From: Dyadobacter sp. MSC1_007
GTDB taxonomy: Bacteria; Bacteroidota; Bacteroidia; Cytophagales; Spirosomataceae
Direction: 5' to 3'
Assembly (NCBI RefSeq): GCF_023667495.1
Contig: NZ_JAMOZL010000008.1
Span: forward strand, 248,001 to 312,000
Length of the DNA stretch: 64,000 nt
Under the pieces are notes generated by a model, which made no database searches, was not told where the DNA came from, and saw nothing but the letters and a program-made list of their open reading frames with translations. A program made the position numbers and the translations under genes. Shown piece after piece: positions 22,325-30,476 of this stretch (within the stretch, counting starts at the first letter, position 1; each line of letters starts with the position of its first letter).

Positions 22325-24781
22325 TTATTCTGATTTCAGCGATTTCACCGGATTAGTGAATGCAGCTTTAATGGCCTGGGTACTTACAGTGATCAGCGCA
22401 ATGGTAATGGCTAATGCGCCAGCACCGGCAAACATCCACCACTGAATATCAATTTTATAAGCAAAATCTTGCAGCCATTGGTCCATCAGATACCAGGTCA
22501 GCGGCGTTGCAATCACGAAGGAAATAATAATCAGTTTTACAAAATCACCTGACAGCAATGTAACAATGCTCGCCACCGACGCTCCCAGCACCTTTCTTAC
22601 ACCGATTTCCTTGATCCGCTGCTGTGCTGCAAATGTTGCCAGACCAAATAGTCCCAGGCAAGAAATCAGGATCGAAATGACCGTAAAAGAATTGACCATT
22701 CTCGATGTGCGGGCATCGGCTTTATAATTGCTTTGAAAATCTTCATCCAGAAAACTATATGCGAAAGGCTCATCCGGCACCAGTTCCTTCCATTTGCTTT
22801 CTAGAAAGGGTATAACCGAAGCAACGTCCTGCCCGTTTGCATGGGCTATCAGGTAGTTGAAATTGGTGCCTGAATTGAGGAAAAATGCATAAGGTTCAAT
22901 CGCCTTACGCAGGTCCGTAAAGTGAAAATCCTTCACTACACCCACAATTTCCACTGCACCCGGCGTTCCCTCGCCCCTTTCAAACTGAAATTTCTGACCA
23001 ACAGCCTTTTCGAGCGGAATGCCAAACCGCCGTAAAGTCGCCTCATTGACAACGATCTTGAAATTGGTATCAGCAGGAAATTCCTTTGAAAATGTTCGTC
23101 CGGCTGCAAGTTTGAAACCCATTGTCTGGATAAATTCCGGCGCCACCCAGTTTGTTTTGACCAGTTTATTTTCATTCACCGTTTCACCGGGCAAATGCAC
23201 CGACATATCGCTGGGATTCAGGATTCCGGGATAATAGGAAGTTCCGGATGCGCCGGTAATGCGACTATTTTGAAGTATTTCGTTCCTCAATGCGGTGTAA
23301 GCTTGCCTTGCCTCCTTGCTCCTGAACGGGATTACAATTTGCTGGTCTTTCTCGAAACCCAGCGGCTGTTCTTTCATAAACCGGATCTGCCCCTGGATCA
23401 CAATCGTAGCCACGACCAGCCCGATTGAAATCACAAACTGAAACACAACCAAACCCTTTCGCAATGCAGTAGCGGAAACCGAGTTGACAAACCGGCCTTT
23501 AATGACATCCAGAGGATTAAAAACCGAAAGATAGAACGCGGGATAACTGCCAGCCAGCAGTCCGGTTACGAACGCAAGCGCTACAAATCCGGCTATGATC
23601 TCGGGTTTGAGCAACTCATTAATGGTTAAGCTTTTGTCTGCCAACTGATTAAAGAAAGGCAGGAATAACACCACCAGCACCGCCGCGAGAAGCAGCGCCA
23701 GGAAAGTAAGCACCATGGATTCTCCAAGGAACTGACCGACCAGTCCGCCCCTACCTGCGCCCATCACTTTTCGCATCCCAACCTCGGCAGCACGTTTAGC
23801 AGAACGAGCGGTTGCCAGGTTCATGAAGTTGATACAGGCGATTAATAAGGTAAATATGGCGATCGAAGCAAGTACATAAAGATAAGTAGCGCTTGTAGTC
23901 GGGGTGACGATTTTCTCGATCTGGCTGAACAGGTGAATGTCCCGGACAGGTAATAGCGCCAGTTTCTTGTCAAAACCAGCCACTTTCAGGTCCTTCCTGG
24001 CGTATTTCTCAATGAATGCCGGCAATTTGCTGGCAAACAGATCTGCATCCGTACCCGGCCTCAGGCGCAGATAATGGTAAAACATATTATTGCTCGTGAA
24101 ATTCAGGTCGGGCTGCCGGAGGTAATCCCCTACCCAGCCTGCTTTTAACGACACAAAGTAATTCGCATCGATATGGGACCGGGCACTTTCATTGCGAAAG
24201 ACGCCGGTAACTTTGAAATTCTCGTTGTGGCCTGTCTTCCCACCCACTTTCACCGTCTGATTAACGGCCGACCGCGTCCCAAACAGCTTATGGGCAAGTT
24301 CTTCGGACAACACGATAGAACGCGGATCGTTCATCGCAGTCCGTTTGTCACCTTCGAGGAACTGATAGGTAAATACGTCGAAGAATGTGGAATCGATATG
24401 AATGCCTTTGGTTTCGTAAAACGAAAGCGGTGTATTTCCGGGCCGGGAGACAGTCAGCAATGTTTTGTCTTCCAGGAAATTTTGCCATAACCTGGTGACC
24501 TGCACCACCTCCGGATATTCGCTCTTGATAGCCTGCGCATAAGGTGCTGGAGCTCTGGGGTTATCCATTTTCTCCCCGTTTGGCTGCACATTTTCGCAAC
24601 GCACCAAGTAGAGGTCATTGACGTATTCCTGATGTCTATCGAACGAACTTTCACTGAGTATGTAGAGCAGGAGCAACATGCAGCAGGTCATGCCCACCGA
24701 CAGTCCAAACACATTGATAGCGGAGAAGAGTTTGCTTTTGAGCACGTTTCTCCAAGCAATTTTGAGGTAATTTCTGATCAT
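22325..24781 (-). CDS. FtsX/MacB-type ABC permease, first gene of its operon (818 aa)
   Basis: The longest of the ten. Coupling motifs are EVGMRKVMG and EIGVRKVLG, with the phrase CINFMNLATARSAKRAAEV at the first FtsX helix. The start MIRNYLKIAWRNVLKSK lies directly after a conserved AACCAGCC that also precedes other genes here; there is no Shine-Dalgarno sequence. A 12-bp perfect palindrome that contains the activator dyad lies 110-130 bp upstream, with a sigma-54-like element about 40 bp upstream. It is therefore the best example in the array of an activator-controlled permease operon with no ATPase of its own. Confidence 0.92.
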   Translation of the reverse strand: MIRNYLKIAWRNVLKSKLFSAINVFGLSVGMTCCMLLLLYILSESSFDRHQEYVNDLYLVRCENVQPNGEKMDNPRAPAPYAQAIKSEYPEVVQVTRLWQNFLEDKTLLTVSRPGNTPLSFYETKGIHIDSTFFDVFTYQFLEGDKRTAMNDPRSIVLSEELAHKLFGTRSAVNQTVKVGGKTGHNENFKVTGVFRNESARSHIDANYFVSLKAGWVGDYLRQPDLNFTSNNMFYHYLRLRPGTDADLFASKLPAFIEKYARKDLKVAGFDKKLALLPVRDIHLFSQIEKIVTPTTSATYLYVLASIAIFTLLIACINFMNLATARSAKRAAEVGMRKVMGAGRGGLVGQFLGESMVLTFLALLLAAVLVVLFLPFFNQLADKSLTINELLKPEIIAGFVALAFVTGLLAGSYPAFYLSVFNPLDVIKGRFVNSVSATALRKGLVVFQFVISIGLVVATIVIQGQIRFMKEQPLGFEKDQQIVIPFRSKEARQAYTALRNEILQNSRITGASGTSYYPGILNPSDMSVHLPGETVNENKLVKTNWVAPEFIQTMGFKLAAGRTFSKEFPADTNFKIVVNEATLRRFGIPLEKAVGQKFQFERGEGTPGAVEIVGVVKDFHFTDLRKAIEPYAFFLNSGTNFNYLIAHANGQDVASVIPFLESKWKELVPDEPFAYSFLDEDFQSNYKADARTSRMVNSFTVISILISCLGLFGLATFAAQQRIKEIGVRKVLGASVASIVTLLSGDFVKLIIISFVIATPLTWYLMDQWLQDFAYKIDIQWWMFAGAGALAITIALITVSTQAIKAAFTNPVKSLKSE

Positions 24782-24815
24782 GGCTGGTTATTTTGGCAAA
24801 ATCCTCAATCATAAA

Positions 24816-24831
24816 AAGAATAATTGTACCA
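24816..24831 (-). promoter_or_regulatory. sigma-54-like promoter of the 24781 permease operon
   Basis: The minus strand reads TGGTACAATTATTCTT. The -24 element TGGTAC is good and the TT of -12 is in register, but the GC is replaced by CT. The offset of 67 bases to the dyad at 24898 agrees with the other sites. Confidence 0.42.
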
Positions 24832-24890
24832 ACGCAAAACACGCAAGGATAACAACTTACTAATCAATAAATTACCTCCATATTTAAACA

Positions 24891-24933
24891 ACAAAAGTGT
24901 CCGGTTTCGGACACTTTTGTTCAGTATTGGACT
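24891..24933. promoter_or_regulatory. activator double dyad, copy C, within a 12-bp perfect palindrome
   Basis: ACAAAAGTGTCC (24891-24902) and GGACACTTTTGT (24909-24920) are perfect inverted arms around GGTTTC. The second dyad is TGTTC (24918-24922) with GGACT (24929-24933). This is the most symmetrical of the four sites. Confidence 0.65.
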
Positions 24934-24977
24934 TGGGTAAATGTATAGTTAATGCTATCCATCAACTCCAATCCACA

Positions 24978-27362
24978 TCAGTCCGTTTTCAACGACTTTA
25001 CCGGATCCACCATGGCTGTTCGCATACTTTGATAACCGACGGTCAGCACCGCAATGGAGATCGCGAGAATGGCGGCCAATGCGAAATACCACCACGAAAT
25101 ATCAATCCGGTAAGGGAAATCCTGCAACCAAACCTCGGCGCCGTAATATGACAACGGCAGTGCAATGACGATCGCTACAATTACCAGTTTGATAAAATCA
25201 ATGGAAAGCAAAGCCGTAATGCTGGCCACAGAAGCGCCCAGGACTTTCCTGATCCCAATTTCCTTAATGCGTGTTTCTGCATTGAATGTAGCCAACCCGA
25301 AAAGCCCGATGCAAGAAACAAATATGGACAACATAGCGGCCAGCGTGATCATCTCTTTCCATTTAGACTCTGCTTCATAACGTTTCAGGTTTATTACGTC
25401 TTCAAATTTGTATTCGAAAGGCAGGTATTTGACGTGTTTCCGGAATATTGCTTCCACAGCCTTGATGGTAGCCGGAATGTCTTTCGAATCAAGCTTGGCG
25501 TAAATGGTGCCGAGTCTGTAATTAGGGTCTTGTGTGAGCAGTAACGGTTTAATAGTATCTTTCAATGAAGCGTAATGATAGTCCCGGATGACACCGATCA
25601 CTTTCATTTTCTGGTTTTTCCAGGTGAAGTTGATTTCCTGCCCCACTGGGTCCGACCATCCCGCTTCTTTTACAAATGCCTGATTAACAACCACCGATTC
25701 CACAGGGTCGGTTGAAAACGCTTTTGAAAAATTCCTTCCCTTAACAACCGGAATCTGTAACGTTTTGAGAAAATTATCATCCACACCAATGTAGCCAAAA
25801 CCGATTTCATGCTCGCCTATTTTGGCACCCGTACCATTGTAATTCCCATTGAATGCGGCCACTGACGCTATTCCAGCCGTATTTTCAAGTTCCTGTTTGA
25901 TCACGTCCATTACCTGCGCCCCAGGCCCTCCACGGCCCAGACTAAAACTCATCAGATTCTTGTCGTTGTAACCCAAATCTTTGTTAGTCAGATATTTAAA
26001 TTGCGAATAAATCACAATAGTACCAATCACCAGCGCTACCGACAATGCAAACTGAAATATGACAAGTCCTTTGGTAAGATAATTCTTCTGGGTCAGTTTA
26101 GTTCGGTTGTAAAGTGTCTTGACGGGGCTGAATCCTGATAAAACCAACGCAGGATAAACGCCCGCCACCAGCCCTGTAAGCAAAAACAAAGCAAAATATC
26201 CCGAAACAAGCCCGCTATCCAGCAAATAGGAAAGCGCGAGCTGCTTATTGGCTAATTCATTAAATGTAGGCAGCACAACCTGTGTCAGCACGATGGCCAG
26301 CGTAAAGGCCAGAAATGACAACAAATAGGACTCTCCCAGAAACTGATAAATAAGTTGCTTCCTCAGTCCACCGACAACTTTCCGCACACCGATCTCCTTG
26401 GCCCGGTTTAGTGACCGCGCCACTGTCAGGTTTACGAAGTTAATGCAAGCGATTAACAGGATAAAAATGGCAATGCCTGACAGGATGTATGAGTAAATGG
26501 GGCTGCTGGCGTGATCCAGTCCATTACGCATATCACCGGCCTCGCTGTTGAGGTGCATATCCGGGAAAGGTTGGAGATCAAACACGATGCTTTGTTTGAA
26601 GTCCTTTATCTTCCCAATTTCCTCGGCCGACTTACTCGCGAAGACCTTGTTCATTTTAGACACAACAGCACGATAATCCGCCTTGTCGTTCAAAAGCACG
26701 AATGTATTCATGTAAAAACCCAGCCATTCCTTATCAGTCCAGCCCCGTACTTCCTGAAATTTGAACGGCAGTATAGCATCAAACTGAATGGAGGAATTTT
26801 CCGGACATCTTTTGGCTACTCCAGACACTATAAATGACTCAAATTCCTGGTCAATTTTGATTTCAAAGGTCTTTCCAACGGCGTCTTTCGTGTTGAAATA
26901 TTTTTCCGCAAGATCTTCCGACAATACAATCGACTTGACATCGGAAAGGGCCGTTTGGGGATCTCCTGAAAGCAAAGGCATTGAAAACACTGAAAAGAAC
27001 TGTTCGTCAGCGAACAGCACATCCTCGCTAAGGATTTCGTTACCTTTCCTGACAACAAACGTGTTGCTTTGCGCGCGGATTATTTCCTTGATCTCCGGAA
27101 TTTCTTCTTTGAAACTCGGCCCATGAATCGCATTGGTGCTCCCGATGGTGCGCGTCTCCCGGTCATCTGACATCGTGACCCTAACCCGATACAACCGGTC
27201 TTTGTTCTCCTGAAAACGGTCAAAGCTTATTTCGTCCTTTGTATAGAGGACAATGAGCATGCAGCAGGTCAATCCAAGAGAAAGCCCGGCAATATTGATC
27301 AGCGAGAAAACCTTGTTTCTCGTCAGATTGCGAACCGCAATTGTAAAATAGTTTTTGAGCAT
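24978..27362 (-). CDS. FtsX/MacB-type ABC permease, last of the adaptor/ATPase block (794 aa)
   Basis: Coupling motifs EIGVRKVVG and EIGIRKVLG. Here the residue before FtsX module 2 is ETRIKEIG, not QRTKEIG, so the conserved QRT is lost. It ends DPVKSLKTD. It starts 13 bp after the permease at 27376 and so is translationally close to it. Downstream, a 196-bp region with activator site copy C separates it from the next block. Together with 27376-29736 and 30477-32909 it forms the permease set physically attached to the ATPase and adaptor genes. Confidence 0.92.
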   Translation of the reverse strand: MLKNYFTIAVRNLTRNKVFSLINIAGLSLGLTCCMLIVLYTKDEISFDRFQENKDRLYRVRVTMSDDRETRTIGSTNAIHGPSFKEEIPEIKEIIRAQSNTFVVRKGNEILSEDVLFADEQFFSVFSMPLLSGDPQTALSDVKSIVLSEDLAEKYFNTKDAVGKTFEIKIDQEFESFIVSGVAKRCPENSSIQFDAILPFKFQEVRGWTDKEWLGFYMNTFVLLNDKADYRAVVSKMNKVFASKSAEEIGKIKDFKQSIVFDLQPFPDMHLNSEAGDMRNGLDHASSPIYSYILSGIAIFILLIACINFVNLTVARSLNRAKEIGVRKVVGGLRKQLIYQFLGESYLLSFLAFTLAIVLTQVVLPTFNELANKQLALSYLLDSGLVSGYFALFLLTGLVAGVYPALVLSGFSPVKTLYNRTKLTQKNYLTKGLVIFQFALSVALVIGTIVIYSQFKYLTNKDLGYNDKNLMSFSLGRGGPGAQVMDVIKQELENTAGIASVAAFNGNYNGTGAKIGEHEIGFGYIGVDDNFLKTLQIPVVKGRNFSKAFSTDPVESVVVNQAFVKEAGWSDPVGQEINFTWKNQKMKVIGVIRDYHYASLKDTIKPLLLTQDPNYRLGTIYAKLDSKDIPATIKAVEAIFRKHVKYLPFEYKFEDVINLKRYEAESKWKEMITLAAMLSIFVSCIGLFGLATFNAETRIKEIGIRKVLGASVASITALLSIDFIKLVIVAIVIALPLSYYGAEVWLQDFPYRIDISWWYFALAAILAISIAVLTVGYQSMRTAMVDPVKSLKTD

Positions 27363-27375
27363 GGCGTGTTGTCTT

Positions 27376-29736
27376 TTATTCGCTTTTCAATGATTTCACC
27401 GGGTTCATTAAAGCTGCCTTGATGGCTTGAAAGCTCACCGTGAAGAGTGCGATCATTAAAGCGGCCACCCCTGCCACGAGGAAATACCACCATTCGATTT
27501 CGATCCGGTAGGCGTATTTTTCCAACCATCCGCTGAGAAAATACCAGGCAATCGGGAAAGCGATTACCGCGGCTATCGTGACGAGTTTCAGAAAGTCGGC
27601 AGACAGCATCCCGACCAGGTTGGCAACACTGGCCCCGAGCACCTTACGGACTCCGATTTCCTTCGTACGTTGTTCGGCAGTAAATGCCGCCAAACCGAAC
27701 AAGCCCAGGCACGAAATAAAAATGGCCAGGAATGCAAAATAGTTAGATAGCTTGCTCACAACGTGTTCAGCCTTATACAGCTTTCCAAATTCCTCGTCCG
27801 CAAAATGGTATTTGAATGGGACGCCAGGGTTGTATTGCCGGAACACCTTCTCGATGTTCGCGATCGCTTGTTTGGTCTTACCGGCTTCCGTGCGGACCAT
27901 CGCTACACCCCAGCTTTCAGTTTTCGGCTGAAGTCCCACGATCAGAGGTTCAATCGCCACATGCAGCGAGCCGATGTGAAAGTCTTTCATCAGCCCGATG
28001 ATCTTGCCTTTTTTACCCCACATCGTCAATTCCTTGCCAACAGGGTCTTTGTAACCTATTTTCTTCGCAGCAGCTTCGTTGACGAGGTAGTTAGAAGTGT
28101 CCGTACCATACGCGGGACTGAAATCGCGTCCGTCCAGTAACTTAATGTCCATTGTTTTGACAAAATCATAACCCACCGGATTGACATTAAAAAGTAATTG
28201 CTGGGTCGTATCCTTTCCCGGCCAATTCACACCCATTGTGGAACTGCCATAATCCATCGGCCCTGCCTGGGAAACTGCCACCGCCTTAACGCCCGGCTCG
28301 CTTTCCAGTACTTGCTTGAAAGAAGCGAAGTTCTTATTCATGCTATTCTCGATATCAGGCAGATAAAGCAGATTTTCTCTACCAAAGCCCAGATTTTTGT
28401 TCTGGATAAACTCAATTTGCCGGTAAACCACGATCATCGACAGGATGAGCAAGATTGATAAGCCAAACTGAAATACCACGAGGCCCTGCCTGAAATAAGT
28501 TGCTGTGGGCTTAAACTTCAATGCACCTTTCAGGATCGTGACAGGGTTGAGCGACGACATGAAAAATGCGGGGTAGCTGCCGGCGAAAAGTCCGGTTATG
28601 ATCGTCAGGGCCAACAATAATAAAAGTATCGATGGGTCGAGAAAATTCAGATACAGTTGCTTTTCAGTGAGCGCATTAAAGAATGGCAACAACACCACTA
28701 CAATGGCAATTGCAACAACCAGCGAGAGCAACGTTATTAAAAGAGACTCGCCCATAAACTGGCCAACCAAACTGGATTTGTAAGCACCAACCACTTTCCG
28801 CAGCCCTACCTCTTTCGCCCGCTTGACTGAGCGCGCTGTGGCAAGGTTCATGAAATTGATGCAGGCTATGATCAGTATAAAGACCGCCACGATGGTAAAA
28901 AGCCGCACATATTCAATCCGGCCGCCGTTCTGTTTACCCGCCTCCCATTTGGAATACAGGTAAGATTGACCGTAGTTGATCAGGAAAAGGTCTACGTTGC
29001 TGTCCTTGTTTTTGGTTTTGATATAACCCTTTATCTTGGCATTGACTTTGTTGATATCCGCGTTTTTAGAAAGCAGCACTGTACACCTGGGCCCGTTATT
29101 CCCCCATTCGTTGGCCCATTTGTTATTTTTAAGCCAACGGTCGTAGCTCATCAGAAAATCGAATTTCATGGATGAAAACGGCGAAACTTCTTTCAGAATG
29201 CCCGTTACTACCACGTCATCTTTATTGTCGATCCGAATGGCTTTACCCATCGCATCCTGACCTTTGAAGTATTTATCTGCAAGTTTCTGTGAAATCACGA
29301 CGCCATCGGGGCGTTTTAATGCAGTTGCCGCATTCCCTTCTTTCAATTCAAATGAAAACATGCTCAGGAAGTCGCCCTGCACGTAGCGGCCTTTCTCATT
29401 ATCAAAGCTGTTACCTACCCTGAACACCGGCGCCACTTCCCACAATACCTGGCTTGCCTTTTCGATTTCAGGAATATCTTTCACGATATGTTCCGCTAGT
29501 ATCCCCGGCGTGGCGGCGAAAGTATTGATCGTCCCAGAATACAACTGGTTCTCCATTACAGAATAGAGCCGTGCGTCATTTTCATGAAACCGGTCCATTT
29601 TGATTTCATCCTGCACCCAAAGCATAATGAGCAGGCTGCACGCCATTCCAAGCGCAAGGCCCAGGATATTGATCAGACTGAACGTCTTGTTTTTCAACAA
29701 GTTCCGCCAGGCTATTTTGAGATAGTTTTTAAACAT
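27376..29736 (-). CDS. FtsX/MacB-type ABC permease (786 aa)
   Basis: The shortest complete copy. It has EVGLRKVVG in module 1 and EIGVRKVLG in module 2, with QFMGESLLITLLSL after the first motif. Its upstream neighbour in the same direction is the permease at 30477, but a VapBC module on the other strand now occupies the 740-bp gap. No dyad or sigma-54 element precedes this gene, so it either depends on read-through across the module or has an unrecognised promoter. The loop of the first periplasmic domain contains NEWGNNGPRCTVLLSK, with a cysteine that is rare in this family. Confidence 0.92.
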   Translation of the reverse strand: MFKNYLKIAWRNLLKNKTFSLINILGLALGMACSLLIMLWVQDEIKMDRFHENDARLYSVMENQLYSGTINTFAATPGILAEHIVKDIPEIEKASQVLWEVAPVFRVGNSFDNEKGRYVQGDFLSMFSFELKEGNAATALKRPDGVVISQKLADKYFKGQDAMGKAIRIDNKDDVVVTGILKEVSPFSSMKFDFLMSYDRWLKNNKWANEWGNNGPRCTVLLSKNADINKVNAKIKGYIKTKNKDSNVDLFLINYGQSYLYSKWEAGKQNGGRIEYVRLFTIVAVFILIIACINFMNLATARSVKRAKEVGLRKVVGAYKSSLVGQFMGESLLITLLSLVVAIAIVVVLLPFFNALTEKQLYLNFLDPSILLLLLALTIITGLFAGSYPAFFMSSLNPVTILKGALKFKPTATYFRQGLVVFQFGLSILLILSMIVVYRQIEFIQNKNLGFGRENLLYLPDIENSMNKNFASFKQVLESEPGVKAVAVSQAGPMDYGSSTMGVNWPGKDTTQQLLFNVNPVGYDFVKTMDIKLLDGRDFSPAYGTDTSNYLVNEAAAKKIGYKDPVGKELTMWGKKGKIIGLMKDFHIGSLHVAIEPLIVGLQPKTESWGVAMVRTEAGKTKQAIANIEKVFRQYNPGVPFKYHFADEEFGKLYKAEHVVSKLSNYFAFLAIFISCLGLFGLAAFTAEQRTKEIGVRKVLGASVANLVGMLSADFLKLVTIAAVIAFPIAWYFLSGWLEKYAYRIEIEWWYFLVAGVAALMIALFTVSFQAIKAALMNPVKSLKSE

Positions 29737-29788
29737 ACCGTTTGTTCATTTATAATGGAGCTATTCGGGTTCATGATTTGTTATTTCA

Positions 29789-29796
29789 TATATTTG
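29789..29796 (+). promoter_or_regulatory. -7 element of the second VapBC-like module
   Basis: TATATTTG matches TAnnTTTG. No TTG at the right distance is seen. The predicted leader is about 16 nt. Confidence 0.4.
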
Positions 29797-29818
29797 ATAA
29801 TCACGAACTTTGGAAGTC

Positions 29819-30064
29819 ATGGAACTGGTCAGAGAAATCATTGTCCCTACGAGTAATTCATATACACTTACTTTACCAGATGAAATGGTAGGAAAGCAAG
29901 TGGAGGTAATCGCGTTTGAGGTCGAGAATTCACCTTTAAGTGCTCCAACCGGAAAATCCAAAATCGATCAGATAACAGATATCAGGGCGATTTTCAAGGA
30001 CAGTCTCGTCGATCTGAGTGGCTTCAAGTTTGATCGGGATGAAGCAAATAACTACGATGAATGA
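29819..30064 (+). CDS. antitoxin of the second VapBC-like module (81 aa)
   Basis: A small protein beginning MELVREIIVPTSNSYTLTLP, an AbrB-like beta-rich start used for DNA binding by several antitoxins. The acidic C-terminal tail (IFKDSLVDLSGFKFDRDE) probably inhibits the toxin. The ATG at 29819 was preferred to a TTG three codons earlier. Its end overlaps the toxin start by 8 bp. The opening is only moderately similar to that of the antitoxin at 17404, so the two modules are not a recent duplication. Confidence 0.72.
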   Translation: MELVREIIVPTSNSYTLTLPDEMVGKQVEVIAFEVENSPLSAPTGKSKIDQITDIRAIFKDSLVDLSGFKFDRDEANNYDE

Positions 30065-30458
30065 TTTTGCGGTAGACACAAATATTTTAATGTATTTGTA
30101 TGATTCTGACAACCCAAATAAACGGTCGACAAGTGAATCCCTCCTTGCCTCCACACCCTCTGTCAGCGCACAAGTAGTTTCCGAATTTCTTAACGTGACA
30201 AAGAGACTACAAAAGCTTCACAAGCGCGATATCCTGGAAAAATGCACCAAGGCTCTACGGTACTGTAAAATCACTCCAACGGATCACAATGTGCTGGACA
30301 GAGCAATGTTTCTATTGAACCGCTACGACTTTCAAATGTTCGACAGCATTATAGTAGCCGCCGCCCTCGAAAGTCAATGCCAAATCCTATATTCCGAAGA
30401 CCTTCAGCATCGCCAGGTCATCGATGGAAAGCTCACTATCATTAATCCGTTTCTCTAA
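30057..30458 (+). CDS. PIN-domain ribonuclease toxin, VapC-like (133 aa)
   Basis: The PIN signature begins at the proposed ATG: FAVDTNILMYLYD with D7. E43 (VVSEFLNV), D96 (FQMFDSIIVAAAL) and D115 (YSEDLQH) follow. This is the four-acid pattern for metal-dependent RNA cleavage. Earlier in-frame ATG codons lie inside the antitoxin gene and would add residues ahead of the first PIN strand. The module stands between two permeases that are otherwise in series on the opposite strand. Insertion into an existing operon is therefore likely. Confidence 0.87.
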   Translation: MNDFAVDTNILMYLYDSDNPNKRSTSESLLASTPSVSAQVVSEFLNVTKRLQKLHKRDILEKCTKALRYCKITPTDHNVLDRAMFLLNRYDFQMFDSIIVAAALESQCQILYSEDLQHRQVIDGKLTIINPFL

Positions 30459-30476
30459 TACACACTTCCATTGCCC

